NCBI GenBank assembly: GCA_018715525.1
Contig: DVLL01000019.1
Location: 1 to 64,000 of the forward strand
Length of the DNA: 64,000 nt
DNA from: Candidatus Faeciplasma pullistercoris
GTDB lineage: Bacteria > Bacillota > Clostridia > Oscillospirales > Ruminococcaceae
Direction of reading: 5' to 3'
In this document: piece after piece, positions 1-8,199 of the stretch
Layout: each line of letters begins with the position of its first letter
Numbering within the stretch: the stretch's first letter is position 1
The notes under the pieces: generated by a model
The model's database searches: none
The model's input: only the letters and a program-made list of their open reading frames with translations
What the model was told of the DNA's origin: nothing
Position numbers and translations under genes: made by a program

Positions 1-135
1 ACATATAAAGAAAAAGTAGTTTTCATAAAAAAGAAAGCGGAAATAGATAGAATACTAACCGATTAGTTCTGTAAGAGTTCGAATTCATACGCGAAAACAG
101 CAAAAATATCTTTTTTGTAGCCCATAGACAGCGTG

Positions 136-176
136 ACGCTGAATCCAATTCTTTTTGGGTTCAGCGTTATTTTCTG
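136..176 (+). terminator. Intrinsic terminator-like hairpin
   Basis: An 11-bp stem (136-146 with 157-167, one G-T pair) encloses a 10-base loop and is followed by TATTTTCT. It probably ends a gene lying left of the window. No gene is visible in 1-308. Confidence 0.7.
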
Positions 177-235
177 TGTTTGATTACCCGGCAAAATAGT
201 TCGTCATCTTTTTCAGTCCCTCTTGACAAAGAAGC

Positions 236-278
236 ACCGCAATTTTGATTCTGACGTATCAAGGTTGCGGTTCTTTTG
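236..278 (+). terminator. Two-stage hairpin with T-tract in front of the Nudix remnant
   Basis: ACCGCAA at 236-242 pairs with TTGCGGT at 265-271, and inside it TTGAT at 245-249 pairs with ATCAA at 258-262; TCTTTTG follows. A TTGACA lies just upstream at 222-227. It may be a second terminator of an upstream unit or a leader hairpin of the Nudix gene; the sequence does not decide. Confidence 0.45.
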
Positions 279-308
279 TGTATGACATTTTATTTGGGAG
301 GAAACGCC

Positions 309-536
309 GTGGACATTTCATATACCACCGGAAATAGAAAGTTTAATTACAGAGTCTGCACTGTCATTATAAACAACGGAATGATTCTGTCTATGCAAGA
401 CGAGCGTTCTCCTTATTCCTATCTTCCCGGAGGACGCGTCAAGCTCGGTGAAACAGCGGAGAACGCCGTTATCAGAGAAATAAGGGAAGAATTGAGTACT
501 CGCCTCTCGCAAGTTCTACGAATACTGCCGTCTTGA
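309..536 (+). pseudogene. Nudix hydrolase, 3'-truncated
   Basis: The 75 residues read from GTG at 309 (GGGAGG seven bases upstream) form the N-terminal half of a Nudix domain. The Nudix box is complete from G42 through R56-E57-I58-R59-E60-E61 (pattern GX5EX7REUXEE), so metal and diphosphate binding residues are present. The sequence then loses similarity exactly where the conserved Gly after the box should stand, and stops 14 residues later. Usual Nudix proteins are about 130-170 residues, so the C-terminal half of the fold is missing. The next frame opens directly into an unrelated membrane protein remnant, which suggests a deletion joined two genes. The product is unlikely to fold into an active hydrolase. 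Confidence 0.7.
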
Positions 537-1476
537 GGACGACCGCGGCGAGGGCATAGACACAGTTTATTACCACCACGCCCCTATAACCCGCACACGT
601 CTTCAGATCATACAGCAGTACCGTCTTACCGGCAGTTTTGTCTTTCTTTCATTTCTTGTCTGCCTTACCGTCGTTTTTCTTGTCATATGGCTGCTGACGC
701 CCGGCGGAGGAGTTTTCCATGAGCTTTCAATAGCGTTCTCGACCTCTCTTATCGCATCGGCGCTCTGCCTTCTCTCGGACTCCATTCTCAAATACAGAGA
801 ATCCAAAAACGACGAGTATATCAGCACCCTCAAAAGCTTCGGAATTGAAAACCTGCAGTTCCACAAGGATGAGCTGCTTGAGAGCATCATCCCAAAGTGC
901 TCGAACGAAATATGGATCTCCGGCTACCGCCTCATCATGACTGCAAAGGCGTCTTTTCTTGAGGCTCTCTCCTCAGCCTGCCGCGGGTGCCCGGAATTGA
1001 AGGTAAGGGTACTCACGGTCGCGCCGTGGAGCGAGACCTTCAGGCTGGTATACGGAAACGAGGACGTAACCAACAACTATCTAAAGGTGTTTTACACGCT
1101 GAGCAAGTGCGCTGAGCAATACGGCACCTGCCTTGAAATAAAAATGACCGAGAAGCCGATATTCAACGACACCTATAAGGTAGACGACAGGTTTGTGACC
1201 GGTCCATACCTTCACTGCGTCAGCAAAAACAACCAGAAAATAACCGCTAAGGACTTCTTCTCGCTCGACATAAACGACCCGAGAAAGGAGCTTTACGGAA
1301 TTATAAGCAAGGATTACTGCGCTGTGTGGGATACGGCGGGCTACATTCTAAATTGCCGGAGCTTCTATGAAGCGTGCTGCGCTGAGGGAGACAAAATACG
1401 AGAGTACACCTCCGAGCAAAAGCTCGCTTTTATCAGACGGTTCTGTATGGCTGTCACAGACACAGAAGACAGGTAG
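496..1476 (+). pseudogene. 5'-truncated two-TM membrane protein with cytosolic domain
   Basis: A frame open from 496 to the TAG ending at 1476 encodes about 326 residues but has no ATG, GTG or TTG before the ATG at 937; the frame is closed by TGA at 493. The encoded protein has two hydrophobic segments (about codons at 634-695 and 715-775) followed by a roughly 230-residue soluble domain rich in Cys and aromatic residues, with the motif EIWISGYRL near 907-933. The soluble part resembles, weakly, PLD-like or defence-effector sensor domains placed behind two TM helices; I do not assign a function. If translation starts at 937, a 179-residue soluble fragment would be made. The missing start and the abutting Nudix fragment point to a broken gene. 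Confidence 0.6.
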
Positions 1477-1485
1477 TATGTAAAA

Positions 1486-1533
1486 ATCGCGGACATACCG
1501 ACACATAAATCGGAATGCCCGCGATACTTTTTT
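1486..1533. terminator. Bidirectional terminator between convergent genes
   Basis: ATCGCGG at 1486-1492 pairs with CCGCGAT near 1519-1525, extended by CAT/ATG pairs; TTTTTT follows on the plus strand and a short T-run on the minus strand. It separates the membrane remnant from the convergent gene ending at 1550. Confidence 0.75.
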
Positions 1534-1549
1534 GCGTCAAAATCTTACA

Positions 1550-1984
1550 TCAAAGATAACCCCGTATATCTTCCGCCAGCCCGTTCTCAAGGCATATCAG
1601 GCGCTTGGCTATTGATTTTGACCTTTCATCAGCCGCCTTGTATTTGTTGAGGTATTTGCTCAGCGACTTGACTCCCATGTTGCAGCCGTCCGTTATAAGG
1701 TCGGCTATGGTGTTGTCCGAATCGTTGACTGCGAGCTTGACATTCGTTTTCACCCACGACATTCCCTTTGCCATCGGATTAGGCTCCTTGCCGTCGTCAT
1801 GGAACTCGTGAAGCATGCACTCTATTTCGCCCTCCAGCTTTACGTGTTTGTCCCTGCACTCGCTCAAACATTTCGAGAATGAATGATCGCTCACATATTC
1901 CAAAACATCGTCAATAGATGACACTCCCATCTGTATTCCCGCGTCGCATTCCCTTAAAAGCCTTATTGTATCATGTTCTATCAC
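1550..1984 (-). CDS. Small helix-bundle protein (DUF2383-like), unknown function
   Basis: This 144-residue protein starts at GTG (1984), chosen because AAGGAGG lies eight bases upstream; a longer upstream reading lacks a ribosome site and conserved sequence. It begins MIEHDTIRLL and is almost entirely predicted helix, with acidic and polar heptad-like spacing, EPNPMAKGMSW in the middle and DLITDGCNMG in the C-terminal half. It resembles the DUF2383/ferritin-like helical bundles often found as single genes in Clostridia. No signal peptide or catalytic motif is visible. It is separated by a terminator from each neighbour and is probably monocistronic. Confidence 0.75.
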   Translation of the reverse strand: MIEHDTIRLLRECDAGIQMGVSSIDDVLEYVSDHSFSKCLSECRDKHVKLEGEIECMLHEFHDDGKEPNPMAKGMSWVKTNVKLAVNDSDNTIADLITDGCNMGVKSLSKYLNKYKAADERSKSIAKRLICLENGLAEDIRGYL

Positions 1985-2046
1985 ATTATTTTCCTCCTTA
2001 TCCGGCGTTATGCGAATAGTATCGACAAAAAGGCTGTTTTTATTCA

Positions 2047-2086
2047 AAACCCCCGCAGCGAAAAAAATCCGCCGCAGGGGTTTAAC
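2047..2086 (-). terminator. Terminator of the esterase gene
   Basis: On the minus strand a GC-rich stem (AACCCCTGCGG ... CTGCGGGGGTT) is followed by TTTGA. It lies 20 bases after the esterase stop codon. Confidence 0.75.
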
Positions 2087-2105
2087 AAAACTATTTAATT
2101 GAATT

Positions 2106-3089
2106 TTACCCAAAGAACTTCGGCAGACCGTTGTACACTATTCTGTAGATAGTATTGATGTCGTGCCAGCCGCCCTCGCGTATGCAGTAGTAGAGATTGC
2201 CGTCCTTGAAGTTGTCGCAGTAAACAAAAACATCGTCAAGCTTCTTCATCTCGTCTATCATTGGATTCATGTTGGGGTAGGCTATATCATTTGTTCCGGT
2301 GCCGCTGTAGATATAGAAATCGTCCTTGGTCATACCATAATCAAGAACTATCTGACGCATATACTCGGCAGTCTCGACAGGCTTGTTGAGACCTCCAGTC
2401 TGCTCCACGCACCAGCTGTCGCCGCTTATCGGCATGAAGTAGCCCACCTCTTCAAGGGCGTACTCAAACACCCACCATGTGCACGCAGAGCCCATAGAGA
2501 AGCCGCCGAACGCGCGGTGCATCCTTGAATCCTTTATTCCGGAGCTCTTTACATTTTCAGTATAGGTGTTATATGTACCCTCAACGGCCGGTATAAGATC
2601 GTTGACAAGCTCGTTCGCGAAATACTTGCAGCAGGCTGTAGCGTCGCCGTTGTAAGGATTGTTGTAGGACGGCGTAACTACGATGCAGGGCTCCATGTCT
2701 CCGTTGGCGATCATGTTGTCTATCAGCTTCTTCATGTCGGTCTCCTCGAGCACCCCTCCGAAGAAGTCCTTCTCGCTTCCTCCGCCGCCGTGCATCAGGT
2801 AGAATACATTATATCTCTTCTCGGTATCGTCCTGATCGTAACCGTATGGCAGGTAGACATATGCGGTCTTTTCAAACTCCTCCTCGTCTCCGGAATAGTT
2901 TTTGGTGTCATACTTTATGCTGACAACCATGCCTCCGTTTTCGGCGGCGTCAAAATAACCCTCGGGTATCTCCTGAAAAGCATTGTCAGGAAAAACGGTC
3001 TTTCTCGGCTCAGGCTCCTTTGAAGCGCAGCCTGTCAGACCTGTCGCCAACAGCAGTCCGGCGAGCAATATTTTTGCAATCCTATTCAA
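2106..3089 (-). CDS. CE1-type carbohydrate esterase lipoprotein
   Basis: This 327-residue exported serine esterase most likely removes feruloyl or acetyl groups from hemicellulose side chains. Residues 1-20 form a lipoprotein signal with lipobox LTGC and lipidated C21. The alpha/beta-hydrolase core has an oxyanion-region HGGGG (100-104), nucleophile S198 in GFSMG, and a C-terminal H309 in GGWHD; D268 is the likely acid. The layout matches feruloyl-esterase-like domains of xylanase-associated CE1 proteins. It has its own promoter (3154-3182) and terminator. Its place next to the hexuronate genes fits degradation of glucuronoxylan, but the exact ester substrate cannot be read from the sequence. 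Confidence 0.85.
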   Translation of the reverse strand: MNRIAKILLAGLLLATGLTGCASKEPEPRKTVFPDNAFQEIPEGYFDAAENGGMVVSIKYDTKNYSGDEEEFEKTAYVYLPYGYDQDDTEKRYNVFYLMHGGGGSEKDFFGGVLEETDMKKLIDNMIANGDMEPCIVVTPSYNNPYNGDATACCKYFANELVNDLIPAVEGTYNTYTENVKSSGIKDSRMHRAFGGFSMGSACTWWVFEYALEEVGYFMPISGDSWCVEQTGGLNKPVETAEYMRQIVLDYGMTKDDFYIYSGTGTNDIAYPNMNPMIDEMKKLDDVFVYCDNFKDGNLYYCIREGGWHDINTIYRIVYNGLPKFFG

Positions 3090-3153
3090 AATTTTCCCTC
3101 CAATAAATTATTTTGTATTAAGTTCGCAATTTTCGCAAGTATAATATAACATT

Positions 3154-3182
3154 ATGATACAACATTTGTGCACTTTTGTCAA
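3154..3182 (-). promoter_or_regulatory. Sigma-A promoter of the esterase gene
   Basis: TTGACA (3182-3177) and TATCAT (3159-3154) are separated by 17 bases and sit about 65 bases upstream of the start codon. Confidence 0.75.
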
Positions 3183-3183
3183 G

Positions 3184-3217
3184 TAAAACCGGGCCGCCAT
3201 TCAGTATGGCAGCCCGG
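3184..3217 (-). terminator. Terminator after kdgK
   Basis: ACCGGGC-GCCAT pairs with ATGGC-GCCCGGT around a 5-base loop, followed on the minus strand by TTTTAC. It ends the kdgA-kdgK unit directly before the esterase promoter. Confidence 0.8.
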
Positions 3218-3252
3218 TATCGAACTTGATATAAAATTATTGAGCTAATATT

Positions 3253-4290
3253 TTATCTCTGGACTCTTCCGGAAGCGTTTCCTCCTGCGAGCGACTCAAC
3301 CTCAGCGACCGAGCAATGGTTGAAGTCATGCTCGACGGTATGCTTGAGGCAGGACGCCGCCACCGCAAACTCTATCGCCTTCTGAGGCTCATAGCCGCTT
3401 ACCAGAGAGTAGATCAGTCCGCCGCCGAAGCTGTCTCCTCCGCCCACTCTGTCTACAATATGCATATGATACTGCTTTGAGAAGTAAGCGTTTCCGCCGG
3501 TGTACAGCATTCCAGACCAGTCGTTGTCGTTTGCTGAAATTGATGAGCGAAGCGTTATCGCAACATATTTGCAGCCGAACCTGTCGCTTAGCTGCTTGGC
3601 TACGCTGATGTAGCCCTCCTTATTGAGCTTGCCGGACTCGATATCTGTGTTCTCAGCCTCGATTCCGAAAACGTCCTTGGCGTCCTCCTCATTGGAAATG
3701 CAGACGTCTACATAAGGAACCAGCTTCGACATGCACTCCCCGGCCTGCTCCCTTGTCCATAGCTTCTTGCGGTAGTTGAGGTCGCAGCTTACGGTTATCC
3801 CCCTCTCGTGAGCGGCCTTGCACGCCTCAAGGCAAATCTCGGGGAGCTGCCCGCCGAGCGCAGGTGTGATTCCGGTGAAGTGGAACCAAGCCGCGCCGTC
3901 AAAAATCTTATCCCAGTCAAAATCCGACTTGTCCGCTGTGGCGATAGAGCTTCCGGCGCGGTCGTAGATTACCTTCGAGGGACGCTGGGAAGCGCCCTTT
4001 TCAGCGTAGTATATTCCCACTCTCTGTCCGCCTCTTACTATGTCTGAGGTATCGACGCCGTATTTTCTGAGCGCGTTTATAGCGCACTGGCCTATCTCGT
4101 GAGCGGGAAGCTTTGTGACAAACGAAGCGTCAATTCCGTAATTGGCAAGAGAAACCGCGACGTTTGCCTCTCCCCCGCCGTAGGTCGCCTCAAGCCTGTC
4201 CGCCTGAACGAACCTTAGATAGCCCTCGGGATTGAGCCTGAGCATTATCTCGCCGAAGGCAACTACTTTCTTAGTGTTAATGTTAGACAT
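3253..4290 (-). CDS. kdgK: 2-Dehydro-3-deoxygluconokinase (PfkB family)
   Basis: The 345-residue cytosolic kinase phosphorylates 2-keto-3-deoxygluconate to KDPG in hexuronate breakdown. PfkB features are visible: GEIMLRL at the N terminus, the substrate-binding GGGEANVAVSLA near residue 39, and the C-terminal ATP/catalytic signature DRVGGGDSFGGGL with the catalytic Asp. Length is normal for KDG kinases. It is preceded by GGGAG and lies 49 bases downstream of the KDPG aldolase gene, so kinase and aldolase are co-transcribed and carry out successive steps. Other PfkB sugar kinases are possible on sequence alone; the context makes KDG the best substrate. Confidence 0.9.
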   Translation of the reverse strand: MSNINTKKVVAFGEIMLRLNPEGYLRFVQADRLEATYGGGEANVAVSLANYGIDASFVTKLPAHEIGQCAINALRKYGVDTSDIVRGGQRVGIYYAEKGASQRPSKVIYDRAGSSIATADKSDFDWDKIFDGAAWFHFTGITPALGGQLPEICLEACKAAHERGITVSCDLNYRKKLWTREQAGECMSKLVPYVDVCISNEEDAKDVFGIEAENTDIESGKLNKEGYISVAKQLSDRFGCKYVAITLRSSISANDNDWSGMLYTGGNAYFSKQYHMHIVDRVGGGDSFGGGLIYSLVSGYEPQKAIEFAVAASCLKHTVEHDFNHCSVAEVESLAGGNASGRVQR

Positions 4291-4339
4291 TTTAGATTAT
4301 CTCCCAACTGTATTATTGATCTTCAATCTGCGCGTTATA

Positions 4340-5299
4340 TCACTTTTTCTGAACGAGGTGCACTCCGAAGCCGCATATCTCGTCCTTGAAGTATACCATA
4401 CCGGAAGGAATCGTGCTCTCGTCCAAAAGCTCTACTCCCCTTGCCTTGAAGAATGCCGCGGCTCTTTCTATCGAGTTGGTAGCTATAGCGATATGCCCCA
4501 GCCTGCCGTATTTTGGGGTCTTGCAGATCTCGATGTTTCTGTCGGCGGTGAATACCGAAGAGTTTCCGACAGCAAAATCAAAGCCGAACAACGTCTTGAT
4601 AAGCTCGGAAGCCTTTAACGCCTCGTCCTCGCTCTGGCAGTTGATTCCCATATGCGCGAACTCAAGACCGAGCATGCTCCGAACAGCCTCATGCGTGAGC
4701 CTTCTAATCTCGTCCCAGTTTCCGGCGTCGATGAGATCCTTCTTGACCATCCATGTGCCTCCGCAGGCGAGTATCTTATTGAACCTTATGTAGCTTGTGA
4801 GGTTCTGTGCGTTTATTCCGCCGGTTGGGATAAACCTGAGCTTAGAATAAGGCGCGGATACAGCCTTGAGCTTGGCAAGCCCGCCGTTCTGCTCGGCAGG
4901 GAAGAATTTTACGACATCTATACCCATCGCCATTGCCTGCTCCATCTCACCGGGGGTTGCGGTTCCCGGCATTATGACCGCTCCCTTTGACTGAGCGTAT
5001 TTGACTATCTGAGGATTGAAGCCGGGCGTCACGATAAACTCCACGCCGGCGTCAAGAGCGTCATCGACCTGCTGCTCTGTCAGAACGGTTCCCGCTCCGA
5101 CAAGCATATCAGGAAGCGCCTCCCTGATACGGATTATAGCCTCCTTTGCGCAGGCGGTACGGAAGGTTATCTCGGCGGCGGGAAGACCTCCCTCGCAAAG
5201 CGCCTTCGCAAGCGGCACAGCCTTGTCCGCATCCTCTATCGCGATTACCGGAAGTATGCCCAAATCATATATTCTCTTGACTACATCTGAATAGGACAT
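4340..5299 (-). CDS. kdgA: KDPG aldolase fused to a VOC (glyoxalase-fold) domain
   Basis: The 319-residue protein cleaves KDPG to pyruvate and glyceraldehyde 3-phosphate. The start is ATG 5299 (MSYSDVV), six bases from AAAAGGAGAG; an upstream in-frame ATG overlaps that site. Residues about 1-205 are a complete Eda/KdgA barrel with AEITFRT (catalytic Glu), VGAGTV, TPGFN and the Schiff-base Lys in VVKFFPAE. Residues about 215-319 form a second domain with GHIAIATNSIERAAAFF and GMVYFKDEICGFGVHLVQ, typical of the vicinal oxygen chelate fold. Free-standing KDPG aldolases are about 210 residues, so the added domain is unusual; its substrate is unknown. It is first in the unit with kdgK and divergent from uxuA. 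Confidence 0.88.
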   Translation of the reverse strand: MSYSDVVKRIYDLGILPVIAIEDADKAVPLAKALCEGGLPAAEITFRTACAKEAIIRIREALPDMLVGAGTVLTEQQVDDALDAGVEFIVTPGFNPQIVKYAQSKGAVIMPGTATPGEMEQAMAMGIDVVKFFPAEQNGGLAKLKAVSAPYSKLRFIPTGGINAQNLTSYIRFNKILACGGTWMVKKDLIDAGNWDEIRRLTHEAVRSMLGLEFAHMGINCQSEDEALKASELIKTLFGFDFAVGNSSVFTADRNIEICKTPKYGRLGHIAIATNSIERAAAFFKARGVELLDESTIPSGMVYFKDEICGFGVHLVQKK

Positions 5300-5343
5300 G
5301 TGAACTCTCCTTTTCATATTTGTAACAGTTTATTTCCATAACA

Positions 5344-5371
5344 ATTATACCTTAAATGTCCTCAAAGTCAA
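5344..5371 (-). promoter_or_regulatory. Promoter of kdgA-kdgK
   Basis: TTGACT (5371-5366), 16-base spacer, TATAAT (5349-5344), about 45 bases upstream of the kdgA start. Confidence 0.75.
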
Positions 5372-5402
5372 TAATACCGTCCGGCGTATTTAAAAAAATA
5401 TC

Positions 5403-5431
5403 TTGAATATCGCATAAATAGATGATATGAT
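5403..5431 (+). promoter_or_regulatory. Promoter of uxuA-uxuB
   Basis: TTGAAT at 5403-5408, 17-base spacer, TATGAT at 5426-5431. Confidence 0.65.
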
Positions 5432-5440
5432 AAAAACCGG

Positions 5441-5461
5441 GTATAACATGTAACTGTATAC
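5441..5461. promoter_or_regulatory. Candidate operator at the hexuronate divergent promoter
   Basis: GTATA at 5441-5445 and TATAC at 5457-5461 form an inverted repeat around ACATGTAACTG, just downstream of the uxuA -10 box, where a bound repressor would block initiation. A related GTAAC-GT string occurs in the kdgA leader near 5322-5330. No dedicated hexuronate regulator gene is adjacent; the assignment is inference. Confidence 0.35.
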
Positions 5462-5486
5462 AAAAACACGAGAGGGCTGATTTGTA

Positions 5487-6581
5487 ATGAAAATGACTTT
5501 TAGGTGGTTCGGCTCAAAGAGCGACAGCGTTAGCTTGGAGCAGATCCGCCAAATTCCCGGCATGACCGGAGTTATGGGCTTTTTAGACTACAAGCCTGCC
5601 GGAGACGTCTGGACCGAAGAGGAAATTAAGGAGTATATAGATGAGGTTCACGCGGCTGGTCTCGAGTGCGAGGTAATAGAAAGCGTAAATGTCCATGAGG
5701 ACATAAAGCTCGGTCTGCCTACGCGCGACAAGTACATAGAAAACTACCGCATAACGATAAGAAACCTTGCCAAATACGGCGTAAAGTGCATAGTGTATAA
5801 CTTCATGCCGGTTCTCGACTGGCTGAGAACTGATCTTGCCAGACCTAACCCCGACGGCTCGACAAGCATGTATTACGACGAGGCGGAGCTTGGCACTCTT
5901 TCCCCAATCGACATAGTCAAGCGCACCGCCGACAACTGCAACGGCTTTTCTCTTCCCGGCTGGGAGCCTGAAAGGCTTGAGGATCTTGAAAAGGTATTGA
6001 AGCTTTATGAGAATGTCGATGAGGAAAAGCTTCTTGAAAACTACCGCTACTTCCTCGAGGGAATAATCCCCACCTGCGAGGAGTGCGGAGTAGTCATGGC
6101 TTGTCACCCGGACGATCCGGGATGGAAGATATTCGGTCTGCCGAGGGTGGCTCACTCTCAGGAGGGCTACGACAAGATAATCAAGCTTTATGACAGCCCG
6201 TGCAACACCGTCTGCCTATGCACAGGCTCCTTGGGCTCAAATGTAAGCAACGATGTTCCCTCGATAATCCGCCACTTCGGAAAGATGGGAAGAATAGGCT
6301 GCCTGCATGTCAGAAATCTCCAGCACTTAGGAAGCGACCGCTGCTTCTGCGAGTCAAGTCACCTCTCATCGGACGGCGACCTTGACATGTACGAGATAAT
6401 GAAGGCTATCTACGAGACCTGCCCGAACACCTATATCCGCCCCGATCACGGCAGAATGATATGGGGAGAGGTAGGCAGACCCGGCTATGGTCTGTACGAC
6501 CGTGCGCTCGGAGTATGCTACCTGAACGGTCTGTGGGAGGCTATAGACAAGTCTGCAAAGTCGGATACGGAGGTTAAATAG
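5487..6581 (+). CDS. uxuA: D-mannonate dehydratase
   Basis: The 364-residue enzyme converts D-mannonate to 2-keto-3-deoxygluconate. The N terminus MKMTFRWFG, the central YNFMPVLDW, and the metal-binding region with CHPDDPG and later HVRN and RPDHGRM are those of Mn/Fe-dependent UxuA. Length is as expected. It leads a rightward pair with uxuB (three-base gap) and feeds its product to KdgK, encoded across the divergent promoter. Start ATG 5487 is preceded by GAGGG. Confidence 0.95.
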   Translation: MKMTFRWFGSKSDSVSLEQIRQIPGMTGVMGFLDYKPAGDVWTEEEIKEYIDEVHAAGLECEVIESVNVHEDIKLGLPTRDKYIENYRITIRNLAKYGVKCIVYNFMPVLDWLRTDLARPNPDGSTSMYYDEAELGTLSPIDIVKRTADNCNGFSLPGWEPERLEDLEKVLKLYENVDEEKLLENYRYFLEGIIPTCEECGVVMACHPDDPGWKIFGLPRVAHSQEGYDKIIKLYDSPCNTVCLCTGSLGSNVSNDVPSIIRHFGKMGRIGCLHVRNLQHLGSDRCFCESSHLSSDGDLDMYEIMKAIYETCPNTYIRPDHGRMIWGEVGRPGYGLYDRALGVCYLNGLWEAIDKSAKSDTEVK

Positions 6582-6584
6582 CAA

Positions 6585-8186
6585 ATGAAGCTGAGTCTCA
6601 AAGCTCTGCCCGAGATTAGGGCAAGGGTAGGGATATCTCTTCCCGAATTCGACATAGAAGTGGTAAGAAGAAATACCGAAAAATCCCCGGAATGGCTTCA
6701 CTTCGGAGCGGGCAACATCTTCCGTGGATTCATATCAAGCATCGCTCAAAAGCTTCTCGACCGAGGCGATATGTCCACCGGGATAATTGCCGCCGACACC
6801 TTCGACTACGAGATAATAGACGACATCTTCAAGGCTCACGACAACCTGACGCTGAATGTAAGCCTGGGAGCTGACGGGAATGTCGCCAAGGAGGTTCTGG
6901 CTTCTGTCTGCGAGGCGCTCAAGGCGGACTCCTCAGACAAGCTGCAAATGTCGAGGTTTAGCGCTATCGCTTCGTCGCCCTCACTGAGGATGATAAGCTT
7001 TACTATCACCGAAAAGGGCTACGCGGTCAGGACAACCTCAGGAGAATTAAGCGACATAGTCAAGTCTGACATAAGCTCCGGAACGGAGTCGCCCAAGCAC
7101 GCCATGAGCTTTGTCACCGCCCTGCTTGTAAAAAGATATAAGGCCGGCGCTTTGCCGGTAGCGCTTGTGAGCATGGACAACTGCTCTCAGAACGGCAAAA
7201 AGCTCAAGGATGCGGTCATGACGATAGCGGCCGGCTGGAAGGAAAACGGCTTTGTAGACGACGGCTTCATCAGCTATATCAGCGATGAAACAAAGGTAAG
7301 CTTCCCGTGGTCGATGATAGACAAAATAACTCCGAGACCGTCGGACAAGGTAAGAGCTATCCTTGAGGAGGACGGCTTTGAGGAAATGAGCCCCATCATT
7401 ACCTCAAAAAAGACCTACATAGCTCCCTTTGTAAACGCGGAGGAGCCTGAGTATCTGGTAATTGAGGACAGCTTCCCCAACGGCAGACCGCCGCTTGAAA
7501 ACGCCGGCGTATATATGACCGACCGGGAAACGGTCAACAAGACGGAGAGAATGAAGGTCACTACCTGCCTCAACCCGCTGCATACCGCGCTTGCGGTCTA
7601 CGGCTGCATGCTCGGTTATACTCTTATATGCGACGAGATGAAGGACGAGGATCTTTGCAAGCTTGTCTACCGTCTCGGCTACATTGAGGGATTGCCTGTG
7701 GTCACTCATCCGGGAATAATTTCTCCGAGGGACTTCATCGATGAGGTAGTATATAAGCGCCTGCCTAACCCGTTTATGCCGGACGCTCCCCAGAGGATAG
7801 CTACTGATACCAGCCAGAAGGTAGGAATACGCTTCGGAGAGACAATAAAGAGCTACGCCGCTATGGGAGATCTGTCAAATCTTATTGCGATTCCGCTTGC
7901 GATAGCGGGATGGCTTAGGTATCTTCTTGGAGTGGACGACGAGGGCAACAAAATCGAGATCTCTTCCGACCCGCTGTTGCCTGAGCTCAGAAAGCAGCTT
8001 GAGTCGATTGAGTTCGGCAAGCCGTACAGCTATACAGGTCAGCTTGGACCGATCCTCTCAAATTCCGAGATATTCGGAAGCGACCTTGTCAGGCTCGGAC
8101 TTGCTCCTTTGATCGAAACCATGTTTACCAAGGAGCTTAACGGCAAGGGCGCCGTAAGAGCAACACTTCGCGAATATCTGAAATAA
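6585..8186 (+). CDS. uxuB: Fructuronate/tagaturonate reductase (mannitol dehydrogenase family)
   Basis: The 533-residue NAD(H)-dependent enzyme belongs to the long-chain mannitol dehydrogenase family and most likely reduces D-fructuronate to D-mannonate, the UxuA substrate. The Rossmann start WLHFGAGNIFRGF lies near residue 34, and the signature KITPRPSDK-type segment (with the conserved catalytic Lys) near residue 245, followed by YVIEDSFPNGRPPLENAGV-like substrate-binding sequence and ATCLN-type NPLHT. GGAGG lies inside the end of uxuA, showing translational proximity. Adjacent position to uxuA argues for fructuronate rather than mannitol or altronate as substrate. Confidence 0.9.
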   Translation: MKLSLKALPEIRARVGISLPEFDIEVVRRNTEKSPEWLHFGAGNIFRGFISSIAQKLLDRGDMSTGIIAADTFDYEIIDDIFKAHDNLTLNVSLGADGNVAKEVLASVCEALKADSSDKLQMSRFSAIASSPSLRMISFTITEKGYAVRTTSGELSDIVKSDISSGTESPKHAMSFVTALLVKRYKAGALPVALVSMDNCSQNGKKLKDAVMTIAAGWKENGFVDDGFISYISDETKVSFPWSMIDKITPRPSDKVRAILEEDGFEEMSPIITSKKTYIAPFVNAEEPEYLVIEDSFPNGRPPLENAGVYMTDRETVNKTERMKVTTCLNPLHTALAVYGCMLGYTLICDEMKDEDLCKLVYRLGYIEGLPVVTHPGIISPRDFIDEVVYKRLPNPFMPDAPQRIATDTSQKVGIRFGETIKSYAAMGDLSNLIAIPLAIAGWLRYLLGVDDEGNKIEISSDPLLPELRKQLESIEFGKPYSYTGQLGPILSNSEIFGSDLVRLGLAPLIETMFTKELNGKGAVRATLREYLK

Positions 8187-8199
8187 TTAAGGAGAAAAT

